From an uncultured Planctomycetaceae bacterium (GTDB lineage: Bacteria > Planctomycetota > Planctomycetia > Planctomycetales > Planctomycetaceae), in contig CALFYU010000191.1 of the NCBI GenBank assembly GCA_937952455.1, positions 1 to 5,255 of the forward strand: a stretch of DNA of 5,255 nt. Direction: 5' to 3'. The position numbers were made by a program, and so were the translations under genes. The notes under the pieces are model-generated. The model was not told the origin of the DNA. It saw nothing but the letters and a program-made list of their open reading frames with translations, and ran no database searches. Positions 1 through 5,255 of this stretch are shown one piece after another. How positions within the stretch are numbered: the stretch's first letter is position 1; every line of letters begins with the position of its first letter.

Positions 1-1
1 G

Positions 2-595
2 GGCGGACATGTCATGGAGTTGGCCCAGGACGATGATCGTCTGGAAGTTGCCTATCACCTTCTCGGCGAAAAGGCGACCGATGAATCGCTCGCGCCGCTG
101 CCGAATGTGCAGAAACTGGTGCATCTGAATCTGCGGGGCACGAAAATCACCGACGCCGGCCTCAAGCAACTCTCGACACTGACCGGCCTGACGCGGCTGC
201 ATCTGGAGAAAACGGCCGTCACCGACGCCGGATTGTCGCACCTCAAGGGCTTGGTGAATTTGGAATACCTGAACCTGTACGGCACAGCGGTCACCGATGC
301 GGGCCTGGAAAACCTCAAGGGGATGAAAAAGCTCAAGAAGCTTTATCTGTGGCAAACCAAGGTCACCGACGCGGGAGCCGACGCGCTGCAAGCTGCGTTG
401 CCGGATGTCAAAATCAACCGGGGCGTCGAACTGGTGACGAAAGTCGAAGAGAAGAAAGAGGAAGCCAAAGAAGGCGAAGCGAAACCGGAAGAGAAGAAGG
501 ACGAAAAGAAAGAGGAGAAAAAAGAGGAAAAGAAGCCCGAAGAAAAAAAGGATGACGAGAAAAATCCGGAAGACAAGAAGGACAACGACAACTAA
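2..595 (+). CDS. Leucine-rich-repeat protein with charged Lys/Glu tail, C-terminal part (5' end outside window)
   Basis: The function is unknown. The reading frame is open to the window's left edge. The first ATG (14-16) has no ribosome site, and the residues around it read like mid-protein sequence, so this is probably the end of a longer gene. Counting from that ATG, residues 35-131 form four 24-residue leucine-rich repeats with the pattern LxxLxLxxTxVTDAGLxxL; the last is degenerate (TDAGADAL). Residues 143-193 are almost only K, E, D and P and should be disordered. Planctomycete proteins with this repeat type often carry an N-terminal c-type cytochrome-like (PSCyt1) domain and are exported. 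The residues before the repeats resemble the junction in such proteins, but that domain is not visible here. The repeats suggest protein binding. No terminator is seen before aroB, 78 bases downstream, so read-through is possible. Confidence 0.85.
   Translation, partial: GGHVMELAQDDDRLEVAYHLLGEKATDESLAPLPNVQKLVHLNLRGTKITDAGLKQLSTLTGLTRLHLEKTAVTDAGLSHLKGLVNLEYLNLYGTAVTDAGLENLKGMKKLKKLYLWQTKVTDAGADALQAALPDVKINRGVELVTKVEEKKEEAKEGEAKPEEKKDEKKEEKKEEKKPEEKKDDEKNPEDKKDNDN
116..403 (+). repeat. Four in-frame 72-bp repeats encoding leucine-rich repeats
   Basis: Four units begin at 116, 188, 260 and 332. The heptamer TCACCGA recurs at 147, 219, 291 and 363, exactly 72 bases apart, and marks the TDAG part of each unit. 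Units 1 and 2 share CACCGACGCCGG. The other positions have diverged, so the repeat is old and kept at protein level rather than a fresh tandem duplication. Confidence 0.75.
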
Positions 596-656
596 CCCGC
601 CGTGTGCCGCTGCCGGCGCGTCCTGGACTGTCTTGCCGGACTCGCCGTTCGCTGGC

Positions 657-663
657 GGGGGAG
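657..663 (+). promoter_or_regulatory. Ribosome binding site setting the aroB start
   Basis: GGGGGAG lies 10 bases before the GTG at 674. The alternative in-frame GTG at 602 has no such site and would add 24 residues unlike any AroB N-terminus, so this site supports the start at 674. Confidence 0.55.
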
Positions 664-673
664 TGATACCTGG

Positions 674-1795
674 GTGAACTCAAATACCGAATCACAGACG
701 GTCCGCGTCGACCTCGGGCCGCGTAGTTACGATATCGACATCGCCAGCAACCAGCTGGCGACCTGTGCCCAATCGGTGGCACGTTGGGCCAAGGCGAGTG
801 GAATCACCGCCCGGCAGGCATTTCTTGTGACCGATGCCAACGTGCGCCATCCGCACGCCGAAGCTGTGCAGCAGAGCCTGCAGGCGGCCGGCTGGGAAAC
901 CCACACGGCGGTGGTCGCCGCCGGGGAGCCGTCGAAATCGTTGGATGCGACGTCGAAGTTATACGATCAACTCGTCGAAATCGAAGCCGGACGGCAGACG
1001 GTGGTGATCGCCGTGGGCGGCGGCGTCGTGGGCGACTTGGCCGGTTTTGTGGCGGCTACGTATACCCGCGGGGTGCCGTTCATTCAGATCCCGACGACAC
1101 TGCTGGCACAGGTCGACAGTTCCGTCGGCGGCAAAGTCGGCATCAACCACCCGCGCGGCAAGAATTTGATCGGTGCCTTTCATCAGCCGTTGGGGGTGTT
1201 TATCGATACCTCGCTGCTGGACACGCTGCCCGATCGTGATTACCGCAGCGGGTTGGCGGAGGTGATCAAATACGGCGTGATCCTGGACGACGCGTTTTTC
1301 ACGTATCTGGAACAAAATGTCGACGGTCTGAATCAGCGGTCGCCGGACGTGCTGCGGCATGTGATCGCTCGCAGCTGTGAACTCAAGGCGCAGGTGGTCG
1401 CGGCCGATGAATTTGAGCGGACCGGGCTGCGGGCGGTGCTGAATTACGGGCACACATTCGCACACGCCTACGAAGCTCTGTGCGGCTACGGCGAACTGAC
1501 GCACGGCGAAGCGGTCGCCATCGGCATGGTCGACGCCGCGAAATTGGCCGAACGCCGCGGGTTGGTCGATGGCACGCTGGTTGCGCGGCAGATTGAATTG
1601 ACGTCCGCCGTGGGACTTCCTACGCGGCTCCCCGAGGGGTGCGTTTTAAAGCCCGACGACGTGATTGCTCGGATGAAACTCGACAAAAAAACCGTCGCCG
1701 GACAACTGCGATTCGTGTTGCCCACGCGGTTGGGAGAGGTGCAGGTCTTTTCGGACGTCGACGAAACGGACGTGCGCCGCATCCTCTCATCGTGA
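674..1795 (+). CDS. aroB: 3-dehydroquinate synthase
   Basis: This cytoplasmic enzyme turns DAHP into 3-dehydroquinate, the second step of the shikimate pathway to aromatic amino acids. It uses NAD+ and a divalent metal. The protein has 373 residues, close to the usual length of about 360. The N-terminal Rossmann-like part shows GEPSKS (84-89), AVGGGVVGDLAGF (around 113-125), PTTLLAQVDSSVGGK (140-154) and RGKNLIGAFHQP. The C-terminal helical part carries the three expected metal ligands: Glu196 in AEVIKYG, His260 in NYGHTFAHA and His277 in THGEAVAIGM. His264 and Lys154 match further conserved active-site residues. Nothing essential is missing. The GTG start is chosen for its upstream GGGGGAG. 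The 3' end overlaps the convergent permease gene by 9 bp. No promoter of its own is convincing, so it may be read from the upstream gene. Confidence 0.97.
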   Translation: MNSNTESQTVRVDLGPRSYDIDIASNQLATCAQSVARWAKASGITARQAFLVTDANVRHPHAEAVQQSLQAAGWETHTAVVAAGEPSKSLDATSKLYDQLVEIEAGRQTVVIAVGGGVVGDLAGFVAATYTRGVPFIQIPTTLLAQVDSSVGGKVGINHPRGKNLIGAFHQPLGVFIDTSLLDTLPDRDYRSGLAEVIKYGVILDDAFFTYLEQNVDGLNQRSPDVLRHVIARSCELKAQVVAADEFERTGLRAVLNYGHTFAHAYEALCGYGELTHGEAVAIGMVDAAKLAERRGLVDGTLVARQIELTSAVGLPTRLPEGCVLKPDDVIARMKLDKKTVAGQLRFVLPTRLGEVQVFSDVDETDVRRILSS

Positions 1796-3979
1796 CGTGT
1801 CTGGCGCTGTTTCGGCCGACCGATCCGGCGCAAGTTGCACCAGCGCAAACCCGACCAGCGCCACGACACCCGCCCCGGCAAGCCAGGAGGCGGGGAGATG
1901 CTCGCGGTCCTTAAGCTGCGGAAAGCGGGCCTCCAGTTCGCGGGCATAGTGCGCCATGATTAACAGAAAACCGTTGTGGCAAGTATGCAGAACGATGCCG
2001 GGCCAAATGCTGCCGGTCTTGTAGCGCATCCATCCCAAGATAACTCCCAGCACCGTGCTATTGGCGAGGCGTTCCATCGAGAGCGCCCCTTGCGTGATGA
2101 AGTGAAACACGCCGAATATGATCGCCGTCGCCAAAATGGTCTGCACATTCGTGGTGCGGGACCGAATGGCATTAAATAGATAGCCGCGAAAACAAAACTC
2201 TTCAAAGGTCGCCGGGATCACCGCATAGGCCAAAATGAGCAGCATGGGAGGAATGGACCGCACCTGCTCAATAATCCGTTCGGCGGTCTCCTGGAAGCGG
2301 TCATCCAACTGGAACGATTTGGTCATCAGCGTGAATTCGTGCGCGAACGGCCACAGCGACAGTCCCAGCAGCGCCCCGCCCACGAGTGCCACAATTCGCG
2401 GCCGCGACAGCGCGAATCCCGGGACCAGTCGCACTCGCCCCAAATAGGCCGCAATCAACGGAAATAATCCGAAGAGCAGGCCGGTCGCCGTGGCGGACAA
2501 TAATACGCGGGTTGTAATCGCCAAGTGCTCGGCGCGGGCGGTGAGACTGCTAATGATGAAATACGCCGGGAACAGGCAGGCCAGGCAGAACATGGCGTTG
2601 GTCAGCGACGGTGCGTCGGCCGGCTGGTCGGGGCGGCGGAGAAAATCGGACCAACTCCCCTGGGTGCTGTAGAGCACCCCTTCGGCCCCGAAGATTTTTC
2701 CGGCGATGGCAATCGCTACCAGCGAATAGATGCTCGTGGAAACGACGACCACCACGAGGCTGGTCAATTCGACTTCCGATTGCATCAAGTCGCGGCCCAG
2801 TAAGACGATGTTTACCAGCGGCACCACAGCGAGCGTCCCGGTGAGCTTCAATCCCGGCATCAAGCTCATCACCCCGGGGGCCAATGAGAGCAGCATCAGC
2901 GGTATCAAGTAGGCCTGGGCTTCCTTGAAACTGCGAGCGAAGCTGGTCAGCGTGAGCAGCACCGCCGAAAAGAACATGGCGAACAATATTAACAAGCAGA
3001 ACACTTGCACCATCATCAGCGGCGTCAACCCCCCATCGCCGAGCAGACGTTCTCCCAGTCCGCTGACGCCGACCGTGACCGCCATCATCAACAGGTTGAC
3101 CGAGGCGGTCAGCATGGCGACCGTCAACACGGCGACATATTTGGCGATCAATAGCCCCAGGCGGGGAATGGGGGCGGCGATCAGGATTTCTAACGTGCCC
3201 CGTTCACGCTCGCCGGCCGTGAGGTCGATCGCCGGATAGACGGCGCCGGTGATGGTCATCAGAATCAAAATCAGCGGAATTACGCTGGTTAAGGAAACGG
3301 CGGCGACCCCTTCGTATTGCTCCAGTTCCTCGATTTGCGTATGGACGGGCACAGGCCGCTGCTGGATGCCTAATCGCTCCAAACGCTGCGTCAGAAACGC
3401 TTCGTTGGCGACTTCGATGGCATGTTGAATGTACTGGGCCGCGTTGTAGCCGTTCGACGACCCGCTATTGTAGATCAGTTGGCATCGCGCGGCTAAGTCG
3501 AATTCGGGGTTGATGCCGTGTTCAGAATCGATCTCGAAAACCACCCCCAAATCGAGGTCGCCGCGGAGGATCGCGTCCCGCAGATCGGGCGCGAGCAGAA
3601 ACGACAATTCCGGCTTGTCCGACGGCCGCATCGCCGGATCATCGGATGGCTGATCGTCGGCGCTGTCGTCGGGGAGATCCTCCGGCGCGAAACGGGAAAC
3701 GTATTCCTGCATCAGCTTGAATTGTTCTTCGCTGTCCAAGCCGATGATATACTTGGCCTGTTGAAAATCGCCGGCGCGGGCCAGGAAGAATTGCTGAAAA
3801 GCGATGCTCAACAGGGGATAGACTAGGACGGGCATCAAAACCAGCGTGATGATCGTCCGGCGGTCGCGGAGGATTTCCCGCAGTTCCTTGGCCGTCAGAC
3901 GGCCCAAGCGCCGCCAGCGTTCGAATACTCCGGTTGGCTGCGGAGGCGTGGCAATTTCTCGGTCCGTGGGCGTCGTCAT
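1787..3979 (-). CDS. ABC-2 (NatB-like) permease fused to CPBP intramembrane metalloprotease
   Basis: This 730-residue membrane protein joins two families. The N-terminal part (about 1-430) is an ABC-2 exporter permease of the NatB type: a first membrane segment near 42-61, a large outside loop to about 226 with an acidic low-complexity stretch (99-123), then several membrane segments. The family hallmark TAGERERGTLEILIAAP is at 254-270. A linker near 429-458 leads to a multi-pass CPBP (Rce1/CAAX-protease-like) domain. Its motifs are complete: EEFCFR (593-598, EExxxR), FGVFH (622-626, FxxxH) and HTCHN (665-669, HxxxN), so it is probably active. It should pair with the ATPase encoded just upstream to export an unknown substrate; Na+ export by NatAB is only a family precedent. 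ATG 3979 overlaps the ATPase stop as ATGA and has GGAGG six bases upstream. A longer start at 4060 lacks this support. Confidence 0.94.
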   Translation of the reverse strand: MTTPTDREIATPPQPTGVFERWRRLGRLTAKELREILRDRRTIITLVLMPVLVYPLLSIAFQQFFLARAGDFQQAKYIIGLDSEEQFKLMQEYVSRFAPEDLPDDSADDQPSDDPAMRPSDKPELSFLLAPDLRDAILRGDLDLGVVFEIDSEHGINPEFDLAARCQLIYNSGSSNGYNAAQYIQHAIEVANEAFLTQRLERLGIQQRPVPVHTQIEELEQYEGVAAVSLTSVIPLILILMTITGAVYPAIDLTAGERERGTLEILIAAPIPRLGLLIAKYVAVLTVAMLTASVNLLMMAVTVGVSGLGERLLGDGGLTPLMMVQVFCLLILFAMFFSAVLLTLTSFARSFKEAQAYLIPLMLLSLAPGVMSLMPGLKLTGTLAVVPLVNIVLLGRDLMQSEVELTSLVVVVVSTSIYSLVAIAIAGKIFGAEGVLYSTQGSWSDFLRRPDQPADAPSLTNAMFCLACLFPAYFIISSLTARAEHLAITTRVLLSATATGLLFGLFPLIAAYLGRVRLVPGFALSRPRIVALVGGALLGLSLWPFAHEFTLMTKSFQLDDRFQETAERIIEQVRSIPPMLLILAYAVIPATFEEFCFRGYLFNAIRSRTTNVQTILATAIIFGVFHFITQGALSMERLANSTVLGVILGWMRYKTGSIWPGIVLHTCHNGFLLIMAHYARELEARFPQLKDREHLPASWLAGAGVVALVGFALVQLAPDRSAETAPDTSR

Positions 3980-4746
3980 GCGGAGCCTCCGCGTGAGGAG
4001 TCCGCCAATGCCGGACCGCTGCCTGAGAGTTTTAGAAACATCTCCACCAGTGACTCGCAACCGGTTCGCTCGCGCAATTCGACGAGCGTCCCTTCACTGA
4101 CGATTTCGCCGCGATGCATCAGGCCGAAGCGGTCACACACACGCTCCGCTTCGTGCAGGCGGTGCGTGCAGAGAATGACGGCTTTGCCTTCATCGCGGAG
4201 GTGTTCTAAGAACTCGACGACGACCTGACTGCCGAATACGTCTAAGCCCAACGTCGGTTCATCGAGCAGTAATACGGGTGGCCGATGAATGAGTGCCCGG
4301 GCGAGATTGATGCGTTGCTTTTGCCCCGTGCTGAGCGTGGCGCATCGTTGCTCCAGAAATCCGCGAAAACCGAGCAGTTCGCTGAGGCGGATGAGCTCTT
4401 CACGGGCCTGCGGCAGCGGCACGCCGTACACGTCAGCGAAAAACAGCAGCATTTCGCGGACGGTTAGCCACTGATAGACCCCTGCTCCAGCCGCGACCAA
4501 ACCGACGCGCCGTTTCACCTCGTCGGGAAATTCCCGTGACCGATAGCCGCCAATGGACGCCCAGCCGGTCGACGGCTGCAGCAGCCCCAGCAACATGCGA
4601 ATGGTCGTGGTCTTTCCCGCTCCATTTGGGCCGAGCAGGCCGTAGACTTCGCCGGCGGAAACGGAAAACGAGACGCCGTTGACGGCCGTCAATTGGCCGC
4701 CGCCGGGCAGCACAAATTGCTTGACCAGCTCGTGGACTTCAATCAT
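3976..4746 (-). CDS. ABC transporter ATP-binding protein, NatA-like exporter type
   Basis: This 256-residue cytoplasmic ATPase should power the permease-protease encoded immediately downstream. Motifs in order are: Walker A GPNGAGKTT (39-47), signature LSTGQ (138-142, one change from LSGGQ), Walker B VLLLDE (158-163), D-loop GLD (167-169) and H-loop His195 in CTHR. The Q-loop region reads GLVAAGAGVYQWLTVRE (82-98) without the usual glutamine position; NatA-like and other ABC-2 exporters often vary here. The last 40 residues or so are an exporter-type tail. The length fits a single-domain ATPase. The start is firm because an in-frame TAG lies one codon before the ATG at 4746, although the upstream Shine-Dalgarno is weak. 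The TGA stop overlaps the next start in ATGA. The substrate cannot be read from the sequence. Confidence 0.96.
   Translation of the reverse strand: MIEVHELVKQFVLPGGGQLTAVNGVSFSVSAGEVYGLLGPNGAGKTTTIRMLLGLLQPSTGWASIGGYRSREFPDEVKRRVGLVAAGAGVYQWLTVREMLLFFADVYGVPLPQAREELIRLSELLGFRGFLEQRCATLSTGQKQRINLARALIHRPPVLLLDEPTLGLDVFGSQVVVEFLEHLRDEGKAVILCTHRLHEAERVCDRFGLMHRGEIVSEGTLVELRERTGCESLVEMFLKLSGSGPALADSSRGGSA
3986..3990 (-). promoter_or_regulatory. Ribosome binding site for the permease-protease gene
   Basis: GGAGG on the - strand lies six bases before the ATG at 3979 and inside the end of the ATPase gene. With the ATGA overlap this suggests coupled translation of the two subunits, and it decides the permease start against the longer form beginning at 4060. 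Confidence 0.8.
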
Positions 4747-4820
4747 GGTCTACCCGGGGAACGTGTCCAGAAGACGTCGTTGCGCGCCCGCTCCAGGCGA
4801 TGGGCAACGTTTGCCGGTCA

Positions 4821-4883
4821 GGGAAATGTTTGTCGCGTTTCAAGTGAGTCGGCCGCCGACAGAGGGGAAAGGGAAATGTCGCG
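4821..4883. repeat. Imperfect direct repeat in the ABC operon leader
   Basis: GGGAAATGTTTGTCGCG (4821-4837) and GGGAAATGTCGCG (4871-4883) are the same word apart from a four-base insertion TTTG, with starts 50 bases apart. A further GGGAAA sits directly before the second copy (4865-4870). The repeats lie between a possible promoter and the ATPase start, so they could be a regulator site, but chance is not excluded. Confidence 0.4.
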
Positions 4884-4934
4884 CGCAGAACAACCCCCGA
4901 TGAGCCCCACAATGCCGGAAATCAACCTTCCGTT

Positions 4935-4962
4935 AATGTAGAGGGGTGCCGTGAGATTGCAA
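4935..4962 (-). promoter_or_regulatory. Possible weak sigma-70-type promoter for the ABC operon
   Basis: On the - strand, TTGCAA (4962-4957) and TACATT (4940-4935) are separated by 16 bases. Each matches about four of six consensus positions. Transcription would begin near 4928 and leave a leader of roughly 180 bases before the ATPase start. This is the best candidate I see for the operon, but the match is modest. Confidence 0.25.
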
Positions 4963-4994
4963 GTTCGCAGGAGACGACCAGCAACGGCCGGTTG

Positions 4995-5022
4995 TTGACA
5001 TTGCCGCCGAGGCGTGTACAAT
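4995..5022 (+). promoter_or_regulatory. Strong sigma-70-type promoter facing the right edge
   Basis: A perfect -35 box TTGACA (4995-5000) and a -10 box TACAAT (5017-5022, five of six) are separated by 16 bases. Initiation would fall near 5029-5031. The spacer contains a small inverted repeat, CGCC-GA-GGCG (5005-5014), which could be an operator. No ATG lies on this strand between here and 5255, so the product is either a gene beyond the window with a leader over 220 bases or a non-coding RNA. Confidence 0.6.
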
Positions 5023-5210
5023 TGAAGCTGACATTCCTCTCCGCTCCTCCTTCCTGCTTCCCTCAACAGCGGGCAAATCGAGTGGACATCCCCAAGTGCC
5101 GCACCAGGGTGTAGGTGTGCGTGGTGTTCGCCCCTGATTTGCTGAATTCCCCGACACTGTATCACCTTCTCAACAGGTTTGGACAACGGGATTGTTCGGG
5201 AACTTCCGGT

Positions 5211-5230
5211 TTTGACGAATTCTGACGAAC
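5211..5230 (+). repeat. Two tandem 10-base repeats containing TGACGAA
   Basis: TTTGACGAAT (5211-5220) is followed directly by TCTGACGAAC (5221-5230). Eight of ten positions agree, and the period is one helical turn. The second copy also forms a short inverted repeat, GACG-AAC-CGTC (5224-5234). It could be a binding site near a gene starting beyond the window, or chance. Confidence 0.3.
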
Positions 5231-5255
5231 CGTCGATCTCGCGCCCCCGCAGCCA

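Larger units (their letters stand above)
4747..5255. other. 509-base region without a convincing gene, between the ABC operon and the window edge
   Basis: No reading frame here looks like a real protein. The longest (- strand, 4818-5186) is rich in Arg, Cys and Gln and lacks a recognisable fold. The region holds the upstream leader of the ABC operon, a near-consensus promoter facing right, a weak one facing left, short direct repeats at 4821-4883, a pyrimidine tract (5032-5064) and a 10-base tandem repeat near 5211. A 33-residue - strand frame (4933-5034) has AAGGAGG upstream, and a 36-residue + strand frame begins with GTG at 5115; both are unproven. Confidence 0.6.

Noticed and set aside
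602..673. A longer aroB beginning at GTG 602
   Set aside because: The extra 24 residues are Cys/Arg-rich and unlike AroB, and there is no ribosome site before 602, while GGGGGAG stands before GTG 674.
343..782. Ser/Phe-rich and Arg/Ser-rich frames on the - strand opposite the charged tail
   Set aside because: They are the complement of GAA/AAG repeats and of the start of aroB, with no independent coding signal.
959..1504. A 181-residue - strand frame inside aroB
   Set aside because: It lies wholly opposite a certain aroB with intact motifs; long antisense frames are common in GC-rich genes.
1796..1835. A terminator for aroB just after its stop
   Set aside because: Only a four-base stem (GCCG 1815-1818 with CGGC 1826-1829) is present, with no T-run, and the bases code for the permease C-terminus on the other strand.
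3980..4060. A longer permease start at 4060
   Set aside because: It would overlap the ATPase gene by 85 bases and its extra residues look like out-of-frame sequence; the ATG at 3979 has GGAGG and the ATGA overlap.
4818..5186. A 122-residue - strand frame upstream of the ATPase gene
   Set aside because: The composition is unlike the neighbouring proteins, no domain is recognisable, and it runs across the strong + strand promoter.
5194..5203. An SOS-type operator at GTTCGGGAAC
   Set aside because: The half-sites are in the reverse order to the GAAC-N4-GTTC box, and the spacing is wrong.
5115..5225. A 36-residue + strand frame starting with GTG after the strong promoter
   Set aside because: It has only a weak purine stretch before it and no recognisable motif; too short to support from sequence alone.

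Overview
The window looks like a piece of a Planctomycetota chromosome; this is inferred from protein style, not from a marker gene. Three things point there: a leucine-rich-repeat protein of the 24-residue 'TDAGL' type with a lysine/glutamate tail, an ABC permease fused to a CPBP intramembrane protease, and GC-rich DNA with a GTG start. No RNA gene, insertion sequence, CRISPR array or attachment site was found.

Layout. On the + strand, the window opens inside a gene whose C-terminal part has four leucine-rich repeats and a highly charged tail (to 595). After a 78-base gap comes aroB (674-1795), a complete 3-dehydroquinate synthase of the shikimate pathway. On the - strand lies a two-gene ABC transporter operon, read from 4746 down to 1787: an ATPase (3976-4746), then a large permease (1787-3979) whose C-terminal third is a CPBP (Rce1-like) membrane metalloprotease with all its motifs. 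The two genes overlap by four bases (ATGA) with a GGAGG site in front of the second start, so they are probably translationally coupled. The permease gene and aroB converge, and their 3' ends overlap by 9 bp.

The last 509 bases (4747-5255) hold no convincing protein gene. They contain a near-consensus sigma-70-type promoter facing right (4995-5022), a weaker possible promoter facing the ABC operon, several short repeats, a pyrimidine tract with an anti-Shine-Dalgarno core, and possible RNA pairings. The right-facing promoter has no ATG on its strand for the rest of the window, so it drives either a gene with a long leader or a non-coding RNA. This is the least explained part of the window.

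How the genes work together: the ATPase and the permease-protease should form one membrane complex that couples ATP hydrolysis to export of an unknown substrate and may also cleave a membrane protein or peptide. AroB and the repeat protein show no functional link to it beyond position. The permease-protease fusion is the most interesting system here, but I believe this architecture already occurs in annotated bacterial genomes, so it is under-studied rather than certainly new.
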